Positions 43,317 through 52,168 of a stretch of 64,000 bases of DNA are shown here, in pieces. Within the stretch, counting starts at the first letter, position 1. Every line of letters begins with the position of its first letter. The stretch comes from Mucilaginibacter geliditolerans (GTDB taxonomy: Bacteria; Bacteroidota; Bacteroidia; Sphingobacteriales; Sphingobacteriaceae). The position numbers were made by a program, and so were the translations under genes. A model generated the notes under the pieces. The model had not been told where the DNA came from, did not search any database, and saw only the letters and a list, made by a program, of their open reading frames with translations. The stretch covers positions 1 through 64,000 of the forward strand of contig NZ_JACHBY010000008.1 in NCBI RefSeq assembly GCF_014200495.1. Reading direction: 5' to 3'.

Positions 43317-44742
43317 GCTCCTTGTTTTCGGGTACAGGGTTCTTTATCCAAAAATACAAGCTTATAGCTATAATTATGTAGATAAAGATATTAAATAGTG
43401 TATGATGGTCGATAGTTTTAGCGGCATCTTTATTCCAATACAAACCCAGCAATACAAAACGGATCACATTTAAGAGTTCAATGGTAAAGATACCCGCTGC
43501 AATAAAGATCAGTTTCTTTTTTAATGGTTTAGGGTAGGCCAGCACAAATGCCGTAAAGAAACTGATAATACCCAGGCCAAGGCAGGAGTATACTACCTGT
43601 ATGGCCTGATGCCCTACAACCAGCATTTCGGTATTACTGGTAATAGCTGTAAAGCCGAGCGCGTTTAATATAGATGCGCTGGTATTCAATAATACGGAAC
43701 GCAAACCTTGTATATAGTTTAAATGCCCGGCTAAAAAAGGGCTGTAGTGGTTGCCCTGGCTGGTAAGCCCAAAAAACATGATGTTAAAGAAATAGAAGAC
43801 CAGGAACAAAAAGACAAACGAGAAAATAAACTTGATTATTTGATTTGAACCTGAAGCATTGCTGGCCTTTTTTCTCTTTTCATAAATTTTGGCATCAATC
43901 AAAAAACGAAACCAGAAACCTTGTAAAAAATGGAAGATCAATCCTTCTGTTCCATCCAAAAATCCTAATCGAATAAAATACCTGATTATAAAGTACACAA
44001 CGGGCCTTACAAACAGCGGGAAACTTTCATATTGTTTTTTAATGTAACGGCGGCGCTCAATGGGATTGCCTGTTAATTTGGCTTTTATCACCTCGCCATT
44101 TACAGTGTCATCATTTGCGGTGTTAATCAGGTATTCAGCCTCAAGGGTTGCCCAGTGGTTATGCCTTGTAATAAAAGTATTTAATGATTCGGTGATAATA
44201 TCTATCATATCACCTTTTAAAATTTTGGTCTTACCCGTTATTTTAAAGTGCTGATCGTATAATTTATCCTCGCACTGGCCAAAACCTTTTCTGAATAGTA
44301 TGGCATGATAGGTAGGGTAGTGGCCACCATGCTTTATCCATTTATCCATAAACATGGTTCTGCGGCTCACCAGGAAACCGTTTACATGAGCATCTATAGG
44401 CTGGTTAAATGTGGCCGTAAGCTCAGTAACAAGTTCGGGAGTAGCCCGGTGATCGGCATCAAGATTTAGGATCCAGCCGGTGGTTATAGGGAGGTTATTA
44501 AAAGCCCAGTTTCTTTGAACGCTATAGTTTTCAAATGGGTGATGGAAAACGTTGGCAGTATATTCTCTGCAAATTTCCAGCGTTTTATCGGTAGAGCCGG
44601 AATCCACAATAAATATATCAACATTCAGAGGTACAAGGCTTTCCAGGCAGGCCCGGATGTTGCGCTCTTCGTTATAAGTTAATACAATAACCGAAAACTT
44701 ATCTGTCACGCTACTTTTGCTTTTATCATCATTGTCATCCAT
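43303..44742 (-). CDS. Glycosyltransferase family 2 - exosortase fusion
   Basis: A 479-residue two-domain protein. Residues about 15-240 are a family 2 glycosyltransferase: FSVIVLTYNEERNIRACLESL, DIFIVDSGSTDKT, then the nucleotide-sugar DxD as DAD at 95-97 in GWILNLDADH. The architecture resembles WaaE/KdtX-type transferases. Residues about 300-470 form a multi-helix membrane domain with the exosortase triad: Cys387 in YSCLGLG, Arg428 in LLNVIR and His446/His447 in DHHTLF. Exosortases are membrane transpeptidase-like enzymes that process C-terminal sorting signals. It follows the GT4 gene at 44804-45940 and precedes a WcaF-like acetyltransferase. It may be the XrtY type, judged from memory of similar loci. 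Confidence 0.87.
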   Translation of the reverse strand: MDDNDDKSKSSVTDKFSVIVLTYNEERNIRACLESLVPLNVDIFIVDSGSTDKTLEICREYTANVFHHPFENYSVQRNWAFNNLPITTGWILNLDADHRATPELVTELTATFNQPIDAHVNGFLVSRRTMFMDKWIKHGGHYPTYHAILFRKGFGQCEDKLYDQHFKITGKTKILKGDMIDIITESLNTFITRHNHWATLEAEYLINTANDDTVNGEVIKAKLTGNPIERRRYIKKQYESFPLFVRPVVYFIIRYFIRLGFLDGTEGLIFHFLQGFWFRFLIDAKIYEKRKKASNASGSNQIIKFIFSFVFLFLVFYFFNIMFFGLTSQGNHYSPFLAGHLNYIQGLRSVLLNTSASILNALGFTAITSNTEMLVVGHQAIQVVYSCLGLGIISFFTAFVLAYPKPLKKKLIFIAAGIFTIELLNVIRFVLLGLYWNKDAAKTIDHHTLFNIFIYIIIAISLYFWIKNPVPENKEHAAN

Positions 44743-44803
44743 AAATAAGGTAGCCTGCCACAGCCTCTGTCAGCGATTGCATACCCATATTCATTATACT
44801 CAC

Positions 44804-45940
44804 TCATTTTATAATTATTTGATTGTACATATTCATATATTTTATGGCCAGGTTGTTATAATTAAAATCCTCTAAAATAATTGCCGGCGCTTCCTTTCTT
44901 ATTCGCTGTAATTCATCAAATCTGCTGTTAATGGTGCTGATTGCAGCACTTACTGAAGAGGCATTTGTTTGGCATATCCAGCCTAAGTTATTAGTTGCCA
45001 CATAATCAGCCAAGCCCACCTGTTCGCTTATGAGTACTGCTGTACCCACACTCAGGCTTTCGATAACTACGTTCCCAAAGTTTTCATCATGTGATGGCAG
45101 TACAAGCAGGTCATGCGCATGCAGCAGATCGAATTTATTATCGCTTTGAAAGCCTATCCAATCTATATGCCTATCGATATTATTGCTTACAGCAATGGCT
45201 TTAAGTGAGTTAATATAATCACTATTGCCATCACCGGCAATAGTTAACTTATAGGGTATTTTAACCTCTTTAAGCGCATCAAACAGAATGTCCAAGCCTT
45301 TTTTTTCTTCTATTCGTGAAAGAAAGATCAGTTTGATGTAGCCGGCAGGGGGTACAACCGCATATTGCTTATTTACATTAAGCCTGATGAAGTTGGGGAT
45401 ATTAAAAAAGTGTTTGGCCTGGATGATACTTTTAACTGCTGAATATTCATTATCAGAAGTGGTATGGATATCACATTTTTTGAGCAATGGCTTTGTTAAA
45501 AAGGTATGTATTAATCCTTTTATGCCATTGTTTTTGTTGTTGAATGAATAGTTGCTTAGCGTTCCCCTTGGTGATACAACTACTTTTACATTGCGCATTA
45601 CCGCTATAAGGCATGATAGCATGGAAACCAAATTCCACCAGGCATGGATATGGACAACATCATAATCCCTGGCTTTTTGCCAAACGTTTTTTAGCAGGGC
45701 GGGGGAGAGATGTGTATGATCTTTAGTTATGCGTTTAAAATAAATAACATTTACACCATCAATAAGTACAGGTTGGTTTGTATTAACAGGTAATTCATTT
45801 ATGCCGTTGGCCGTAGTGGTAAAAACGGTTACTTCCGCCTCTAATTTGGATAATTGCTCGGCCAGCATTGACACCGACATGATTGGGCCGCCATAGATAT
45901 ACGCCGGTTTATATGATGCGCTGATCTGAAGTATTTTCAA
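44804..45940 (-). CDS. Glycosyltransferase family 4 (XrtY-associated type)
   Basis: A 378-residue GT-B enzyme. The N-terminal donor-side opening is MKILQISASYKPAYIYGGPI. The GT4 motif near the C-terminus is LLVLPSHDENFGNVVIESLSVG, with the nucleotide-sugar-binding glutamates. From memory, this sequence type is the glycosyltransferase associated with exosortase Y loci in Bacteroidota. The adjoining Wzy-like gene overlaps it by 4 bp (45937-45940), and the exosortase fusion follows 61 bp later. Confidence 0.88.
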   Translation of the reverse strand: MKILQISASYKPAYIYGGPIMSVSMLAEQLSKLEAEVTVFTTTANGINELPVNTNQPVLIDGVNVIYFKRITKDHTHLSPALLKNVWQKARDYDVVHIHAWWNLVSMLSCLIAVMRNVKVVVSPRGTLSNYSFNNKNNGIKGLIHTFLTKPLLKKCDIHTTSDNEYSAVKSIIQAKHFFNIPNFIRLNVNKQYAVVPPAGYIKLIFLSRIEEKKGLDILFDALKEVKIPYKLTIAGDGNSDYINSLKAIAVSNNIDRHIDWIGFQSDNKFDLLHAHDLLVLPSHDENFGNVVIESLSVGTAVLISEQVGLADYVATNNLGWICQTNASSVSAAISTINSRFDELQRIRKEAPAIILEDFNYNNLAIKYMNMYNQIIIK

Positions 45941-47337
45941 ATCTCTTTTAAGGTTTTAGTTATTGTAAGAATTTTAGCTATAACAAGCATACTGATATAA
46001 CCCCAAAAAACGGAGTTGATCAGGAATTCAAAACTCAGCCCCCGCCAAAATATCTGGAATAAGCCGGTAAAAATGAGGGCTGTGCCTAAAGTATATCCGC
46101 CAAAAAGTTTTTCGGCTTTAACAGAGATAGCCTGGGCTGCGGCACCATATAGGAAAAGGCTGATAAACACACCTAAAGTACCTGCGGAAAGATAACCATC
46201 TACAATATAAGCCGGTTTGGCCGAGACCTGTGAGTTTTTGTTCACCGCACCTGAATTATAAACCCGTTCCATTACTAAATCTTCAGTACTGGGTTTTCCG
46301 GGCCAAAATATGCGCGGTACGAGTACTATTGCTGATTGCTTTAGCAATTGAAGGCCATAATAGTCAATAGTTTGAGGTGTAGATTGCAGATATATCGTAA
46401 ACATATCTATTTCACTTAGCCTGTAAACCAAAAAATCCCAGTTTGTTTCATCTTTCGAATCTCCGTTTAATGCTGCCTCAAGTGCTATTTGTGTAGCTTC
46501 ATCAGTTTGTGCCTCTCCTGACCATGCGTTTTGACGAAATATGGCATTAAAAGTAGGAAGGAACGTGAATAAGAATATTAATGCCGGAATAAATATTATC
46601 AGTACTACTCTTTTATAATTAGGATATAAAAATATTCCCAGTACCACTACGCTAATTATTATTGGCTCCTTAAAACCTGAAATTATACTTTCATAGAAAT
46701 TGAAACAAAATAATACAGCACATATAGTAGTATTCCATACCTTTTGGAGCGGAATGGCAAAGGCTAATGCCAGTGTGCCTGCAATAAAGCTTAATGAGTT
46801 TAGTTGAAAATAAAATTGGGTTAAGCCAGGGACACTTAAGAAGAACAGCGATACCGGAAAAGATACTAATGCCAGTACCATAACCAGACTGGCCAGCTTT
46901 TCTCTTTCAATATAATACTTTGATTGAGCTGGATATTTCATAAATACCAGCATGCCGGTAGCAAGCGCGGCATGGCCCAATACATAAAACCGCTGGCATT
47001 GAGCTGCAAGCGCCAGTTGGTTTTGATCTACTAAAAGGTAATCGTTTGTTTTTTGGAAGTTATTGTACCCATATATGCTTAAAAAGTAAAAAATAGAAGA
47101 ACAAGCCATATACCCAACAAAGATGATCTGGACTATGAAGATAGGCCGCATAATCTGTTCAGGGATGCTACGATCGGTAGGCAAAGGTTTTATTCTGCCT
47201 GAGTATACAAGGAAAAAAATAAAGAATGAACCGAGCCATGCAATAAGATAAGACACTGTAGGCATTGATTGAAACAATAGCGCAAGCACCCATGGAACAT
47301 ACAGAATTAAGTACCTTTCGAACGAAACGTTTTTCAT
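45937..47337 (-). CDS. Wzy-like membrane protein (exosortase-associated type)
   Basis: A 466-residue protein with about 11 membrane helices, spread over nearly its full length, and one longer loop at about 255-330 (FNAIFRQNAWSGEAQTDEAT; QLLKQSAIVLVPRIFWPGKP). The two-loop pattern with conserved arginines recalls O-antigen polymerases (Wzy) and the Wzy-like protein that accompanies exosortase Y in Bacteroidota. It would join repeat units in the periplasmic face if so. No strong catalytic motif exists for this class, so the polymerase call rests on topology and context. It starts right after the GT4 at 47338. Confidence 0.75.
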   Translation of the reverse strand: MKNVSFERYLILYVPWVLALLFQSMPTVSYLIAWLGSFFIFFLVYSGRIKPLPTDRSIPEQIMRPIFIVQIIFVGYMACSSIFYFLSIYGYNNFQKTNDYLLVDQNQLALAAQCQRFYVLGHAALATGMLVFMKYPAQSKYYIEREKLASLVMVLALVSFPVSLFFLSVPGLTQFYFQLNSLSFIAGTLALAFAIPLQKVWNTTICAVLFCFNFYESIISGFKEPIIISVVVLGIFLYPNYKRVVLIIFIPALIFLFTFLPTFNAIFRQNAWSGEAQTDEATQIALEAALNGDSKDETNWDFLVYRLSEIDMFTIYLQSTPQTIDYYGLQLLKQSAIVLVPRIFWPGKPSTEDLVMERVYNSGAVNKNSQVSAKPAYIVDGYLSAGTLGVFISLFLYGAAAQAISVKAEKLFGGYTLGTALIFTGLFQIFWRGLSFEFLINSVFWGYISMLVIAKILTITKTLKEI

Positions 47338-48480
47338 TTATACAGCTTTTTCAATTGCCTGGGCTTGCTTTTCGAAATTCCAGTCTTCAATTATTTGTTT
47401 GGATGATTTGCCCATTGATTTTAACCCGTCTGTGTTTTTCCCGACTAAGTTATTCAATTGTAAGACCAAATCAGTTAATGATGATTCTTTAAATATTGCT
47501 CCGTTATTATCGGGAATGATCAGATCAATGGCGCAGCCTACTTTATCTGATGCTATAACAGCTTTTTGGCATACCATTGCTTCATTTATGGCAAGGCCCC
47601 ATGTTTCCGATTTTGATGGCAGGCAAAAAAGATCGCATGCCTGGTATACAACCGGTATATATGATTGATTTTGAAAACCCATAAAATGAATATTAGGATT
47701 CCCGGCGGCTTTCAGTTTCAATTCATTTTCTAATGCCCCGTTGCCAACAAGGAGCAGGTGAACATTTTTTTTATTTATAGATTGAAAGGCATCAAGCAAT
47801 AAAAAAGGAGATTTTATATCTTCAAATTTGCCGGCGAATAAAATAAGTATGTCATTATCATTGAGGCCCAATCCATCACGCAGCGTTTTTGCCTCATGAT
47901 CCCTTTTTTGGGCAAATCTTTCATTATCTATGGCGTGGGGTGCAAAGCTAAGCTGCCGCTCTTTTAGGCCATACTTTTTAAAATAAGCTTTGTTGTTTGT
48001 GCCCACATACAGGGCATGGTCAACATGGGTATATATCCATCTTAATAAAGCAAATTTAAACAGCGCTTTAAATCCGCTTTCTTTACGGAGCAAGGTTGAA
48101 TCGCCCCTGAATATAATGGGTATTTTGTTTTTGAAATATCTCAGCACCTTTAAATGGCTGGCATACGCCCATCCGTAAATTAGTATAGCATCAGGGGCAT
48201 AGTTTTTTATTTGGTGAATTAAACCAGGGTTTGCAATACCATTAAAGCTGTGTGACCCCGGATTTTTTGAAGTATTAATAACCCACTCATAAGGATAGCC
48301 ATCGAGCAATGGCAAGTCCCATTGTACCGTTTTGCCAAAGCCCGGATCAAATTTATTCATGGCGCCTTCACCCCAGGTATAAAAAACCTTGATCTCAATT
48401 TGCTGCCTTTGGTGCAGTAACTTAAATACCGGCGAGTAATATTGAATGGGGTGGGTAGTAATTATGGCCAGCTTTTTCAT
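47338..48480 (-). CDS. Glycosyltransferase family 4
   Basis: A 380-residue GT-B glycosyltransferase. The opening KLAIITTHPIQYYSPVF is typical of bacterial GT4. The donor-site region is FCLPSKSETWGLAINEAMVC followed by QKAVIASDKVG, with the ExxxxxxxE glutamates. It is preceded by another GT-B gene with a 4-bp overlap (48477-48480) and followed by the Wzy-like gene without a gap, showing one transcript. Donor and acceptor sugars cannot be read from sequence. Confidence 0.9.
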   Translation of the reverse strand: MKKLAIITTHPIQYYSPVFKLLHQRQQIEIKVFYTWGEGAMNKFDPGFGKTVQWDLPLLDGYPYEWVINTSKNPGSHSFNGIANPGLIHQIKNYAPDAILIYGWAYASHLKVLRYFKNKIPIIFRGDSTLLRKESGFKALFKFALLRWIYTHVDHALYVGTNNKAYFKKYGLKERQLSFAPHAIDNERFAQKRDHEAKTLRDGLGLNDNDILILFAGKFEDIKSPFLLLDAFQSINKKNVHLLLVGNGALENELKLKAAGNPNIHFMGFQNQSYIPVVYQACDLFCLPSKSETWGLAINEAMVCQKAVIASDKVGCAIDLIIPDNNGAIFKESSLTDLVLQLNNLVGKNTDGLKSMGKSSKQIIEDWNFEKQAQAIEKAV

Positions 48481-49763
48481 TTGGTAGTTAGTACTTTATT
48501 GAACAAGTCGGTTTGTGCGGCAGTCATTGCGGCGGCGCTATACCGGTTAAATTCATCTTTTAATTTAACAGCGGGCAAATCCTTTTTCGCCAGCCCGGTA
48601 AGGAAAACGGTTATGTTGCTAATGATATCATCTTCCCCGGCCGGGAAAGTTTGTACCGACGCGTTGTCACAACAGGTTTTCAATACCATATTGGCACTGC
48701 TGTTTTCGTGAAATATAGTTAGCAAAGGTTTTTTAGCCAACAGATATGGATATATTTTTGAAGCTGTGTATTTAGGATCGTCGGAACCGGGAATAAACAA
48801 TGCATCGGCCTGGTTTAAGGTTGCAAGAGTATGGTAATAGCTTATGCGGTCGGTAATTTCGACAACATTGTTTTCAATACCATACTGTTTAGCCAAGGGC
48901 ATAATGGTTTGTTTCCCCCCACCTGCAGGTGCATAGCTTGTACCAATAAAGTACATCTTTATTGATTGAAAGTTATTGGCATCGGTTTCCATTCCGGCTT
49001 TAAATGCTTTAAACAGAAAATCAATTGCTCTTTGCATATCGTAACCACCGCGACCTATATAAACCAGGTTAGTGGAATCCGGATCCAACAACGGCTTGAA
49101 TTTACCGGCATTTTCAGCAGCAATTTTAAAGTCGGGCTCAAATGCACCGAATGTTATTACGGATGATGGAACATCCTTTATTTGCGGATATCTATTTTCT
49201 AAATCTTCTATATAGCTTGCAGATACACTGATAAGGCCGCCCACATGTTTCATCGCTATAGGCTCAAGGGTTTTATTTAAACGATAAGAGAACCAATATT
49301 TTGCCGGTTGTTCCGCCTTAGGCTTGTTGCGATAATACTCAGAATGCCAGGGGTCCTGCATATCGATCACATACGGAACATTAAACCGTTTTTTCCAATA
49401 AGCGCCTAATATAGTTACCGGGAATTGGGTTGTAGAAAAGTAGATCAGGTCAAATTTCTGCTCTTTTAGCAGCGCGTTAACTTTTTGTTTATAAAACCAT
49501 AGTGAGCGTAAGGCTATGCTCCCCAAACCCACTTTTGCTGTCCATTTTTTGTCGAAAGCCTTAACCGTATGTATTTTAATATCAGCAGGAACGCTTTTTA
49601 ATAACAGATCATCCTTAACCATATCAATGTATCGCGGATCGACTGTAACAACTTCCGCAGCCCATCCACAATCCCTGAAATAAGGTAAGCTCATCCTTAC
49701 ACGCTGCATATCGGCAGCATTTATTGGTGGAAGGCAAGGTGAGATGATGAGTACGCGTTTCAA
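48477..49763 (-). CDS. Glycosyltransferase, GT-B fold (GT4-like)
   Basis: A 428-residue protein whose start KRVLIISPCLPPINAADMQR and internal LVYIGRGGYDMQRAIDFL place it among GT-B transferases of the GT4 group. The usual C-terminal ExxxxxxxE motif is degenerate: DALFIPGSDDPKYTASKIYP occupies that place. The donor-binding side is therefore diverged and the function is less certain than its neighbours. It overlaps genes at both ends by 4 bp. Confidence 0.75.
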   Translation of the reverse strand: MKRVLIISPCLPPINAADMQRVRMSLPYFRDCGWAAEVVTVDPRYIDMVKDDLLLKSVPADIKIHTVKAFDKKWTAKVGLGSIALRSLWFYKQKVNALLKEQKFDLIYFSTTQFPVTILGAYWKKRFNVPYVIDMQDPWHSEYYRNKPKAEQPAKYWFSYRLNKTLEPIAMKHVGGLISVSASYIEDLENRYPQIKDVPSSVITFGAFEPDFKIAAENAGKFKPLLDPDSTNLVYIGRGGYDMQRAIDFLFKAFKAGMETDANNFQSIKMYFIGTSYAPAGGGKQTIMPLAKQYGIENNVVEITDRISYYHTLATLNQADALFIPGSDDPKYTASKIYPYLLAKKPLLTIFHENSSANMVLKTCCDNASVQTFPAGEDDIISNITVFLTGLAKKDLPAVKLKDEFNRYSAAAMTAAQTDLFNKVLTTK

Positions 49764-51001
49764 GGAGTTAACGTTTGGTGTTTTGCCTTTATAAATAGTG
49801 ATTTAATAAAAGGCTGATAATAGTTCTCGAGCAATATGCTTACCGAAAAAACTATTACTATACCTAAAAATGATTTTAGATATATCGAAACTGATAATAA
49901 GGAAATGACAGTAAGTATTGGGAAATGAATTATATAAAGGCTGTATGATATGGTTCCGATATAGGAGAAAGCGGAACGTATTACTTTTAAGAAGATGATT
50001 TTAATGATGTTTTTAAAAGTAATACTATAAAACAAAAGCATGCATAAAGGTAAAACCATGTAGGTTACTTTTACACCCCTTGTATAACCGGGATCTTTGA
50101 CAATATAAATACAAGCGAAAATAAATGAGCAAAGGGTTAAAATAAACCATAGAGTACCTTTACCCTGACCGATTTTTATATTATAACCCCAATTGCATAG
50201 GTATATGAAAAATGGTATGCTGGTTATTGCAAAAAGCAAATATCTTATAGGGTCGTAGTAATGTGTAGTTATATGCAGGCGTGAAACCAGGGGTAAACAG
50301 GCCAAACTGAAAGCTGCGAAAAAAAGGTTTGACCGGTATTGATCTTTTAAATGCCAGATAAAAAAACCAACAAGCCAAATGGGCGAAAAAGCCATCATTT
50401 GCAATAAATAATTAATTACCGGAGTTGAACTGATCAGATAATAACCAATTATACTCAGGCAGCCTAAGCCGAACCAGGTGTATATAAACCTTAAATTTAT
50501 TTTTTGCCTATAAATGCCGCCCAGGGCAAATACTACGTAAAAAAACATTTCAAAGCTCAGGCTCCATATAACGGGGTTGCTTTTAAAATATAATAGTGCA
50601 AGTGAGGCATTAAATGTGCTTACAGGAATAATATTTCCGGCAACCTGCCAGGGGTTAATTGTTTGTTTGAAAGCAAATTTTTCAAGCAATACGGTGAAAA
50701 TTATGCTTACTATAAGTATAGGGTGGATGCGGAGAATGCGGTTCTTTAAAAAGGCCAAATTTCCGACAGGCCTTTTTTCAAAAGAGGCCCGAATAACAAT
50801 ACCAGATAAAACAAAAAAAATGATCACTGATTCTGTTCCCCAGGTACTAACCATTCTGGAAAAATAACTGTTTTTAGAATGGAAGTTAATAAGTTCTGTA
50901 AAGTGTGTAAAAACCACCAGTATAGCTGCAATGCCCCGTAATGCTTCGAGGTTCAAATTCAGGCTACTCTTATTTGCCGATTTTTTTGCGGGTGATATCA
51001 A
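49760..51001 (-). CDS. Acyltransferase 3 family membrane protein (OafA-like)
   Basis: A 413-residue integral membrane O-acyltransferase. LNLEALRGIAAILVVFTHF near residues 15-35 carries the conserved Arg (RGIAA) and His (THF) of the family, and about ten helices follow. It probably transfers acetyl or other short acyl groups to sugars of the surface polymer. No C-terminal SGNH domain is present. It stands 62 bp downstream of a second acyltransferase of the same family. Confidence 0.88.
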   Translation of the reverse strand: MISPAKKSANKSSLNLNLEALRGIAAILVVFTHFTELINFHSKNSYFSRMVSTWGTESVIIFFVLSGIVIRASFEKRPVGNLAFLKNRILRIHPILIVSIIFTVLLEKFAFKQTINPWQVAGNIIPVSTFNASLALLYFKSNPVIWSLSFEMFFYVVFALGGIYRQKINLRFIYTWFGLGCLSIIGYYLISSTPVINYLLQMMAFSPIWLVGFFIWHLKDQYRSNLFFAAFSLACLPLVSRLHITTHYYDPIRYLLFAITSIPFFIYLCNWGYNIKIGQGKGTLWFILTLCSFIFACIYIVKDPGYTRGVKVTYMVLPLCMLLFYSITFKNIIKIIFLKVIRSAFSYIGTISYSLYIIHFPILTVISLLSVSIYLKSFLGIVIVFSVSILLENYYQPFIKSLFIKAKHQTLTP

Positions 51002-51063
51002 GCGTGAATTTATTTTTCAATTAATTATTTGATCGCCTTTAAATGATGGCTTATAAGATTTTA

Positions 51064-52152
51064 TCATTTTGCTGTTAGGTTCCCTATTGAAAGGAATGGC
51101 TTTTCTAACAGGTTATAACTTAGTATTGATATTGGGTATAAAACAATAAGGCTTATAAAAGTGGCGATCATTGGTCCGCTTATTCCTCTTAAATCCGGGA
51201 GATATTTTGTAACGTAATATGTTGTGATGGGGCACATCATGCCATGCCATAAATAAAAACTGTATGATACCCTGCCAACTTGTTTAAAAATATAATTACC
51301 TAAAAAAGCGTTGAGCCATTTAACCGATGTTAATGATAAATACAGGATACCCGCAAAGCCGGCTCCCATTAAACCAAAACCAATTAACTTAAACAGGTTA
51401 TAATAATTAGGTGATAAGTTTAATACTGGTTTCGAGATAAATGTTCTGCCTGCGTAACTAACTACAATAAACAGGATTAACCAAAGCCATCGCCTTTTTA
51501 ACGAAATATCATTTTTAATCAATACCCGTGCAGCAACTATTCCGGCAGCAAATTCTACATACCGGAAAAGTATTTGATCTGTTAACAGATCCGACTGACC
51601 TTTTAAAAATGAAACAGAAAGAACTGCTGCAAAAAACAGGATGAAAAAGATGATCAGAAATATTTTAATAAAGCCGATTCTGTTTTGATAGATGAGTATA
51701 AAGGGAATGATGAGGTAAAACTGCCACTCTACCCCCAAACTCCAGAAATGGCCGGCCACATTATAATGCTGGAAAATTGAATTAAGGTATAAGATACTAT
51801 TAGCGATCTCTAAAAAAACAGCAGGATGATTATGAAGAATGAATATTTCGATCATGAGATAGACAAGGGTTGCCGCATAGAAAGCAGGAGAAAGTCTTAC
51901 CCATCTTTTAATTATAAATCTTTTGAAGTCCTTAAATGAGAATTCACTTTTTGAAGCATAGAAATAGTACATGCAAAACCCACTGATCACAAAAAAGAGA
52001 TCAACACCGTTTCCTCCTATTGCCAGCAAACCTGCTATATCAATTGGCCCTACAAAACATCTGGGGTTACCAAATAAAGTCCAGGTGTGGATCCATAAAA
52101 CGCCTATTACTGCTAAAAATCTCAGGCCATCAAGTGTTTGTATTCTTTGCAT
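51064..52152 (-). CDS. Acyltransferase 3 family membrane protein (OafA-like)
   Basis: A 362-residue membrane acyltransferase. The family start QTLDGLRFLAVIGVLWIHTW shows the conserved Arg (DGLRF) and His (WIHTW). NGVDLFFVISGFCMYYFY and the RLSPAFYAATL segment are also conserved, and about ten helices are present. It differs clearly in sequence from the neighbour at 49760, so the two are not a recent duplication and may act on different positions. Confidence 0.9.
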   Translation of the reverse strand: MQRIQTLDGLRFLAVIGVLWIHTWTLFGNPRCFVGPIDIAGLLAIGGNGVDLFFVISGFCMYYFYASKSEFSFKDFKRFIIKRWVRLSPAFYAATLVYLMIEIFILHNHPAVFLEIANSILYLNSIFQHYNVAGHFWSLGVEWQFYLIIPFILIYQNRIGFIKIFLIIFFILFFAAVLSVSFLKGQSDLLTDQILFRYVEFAAGIVAARVLIKNDISLKRRWLWLILFIVVSYAGRTFISKPVLNLSPNYYNLFKLIGFGLMGAGFAGILYLSLTSVKWLNAFLGNYIFKQVGRVSYSFYLWHGMMCPITTYYVTKYLPDLRGISGPMIATFISLIVLYPISILSYNLLEKPFLSIGNLTAK

Positions 52153-52168
52153 GAAAAGGGTGTATGAG

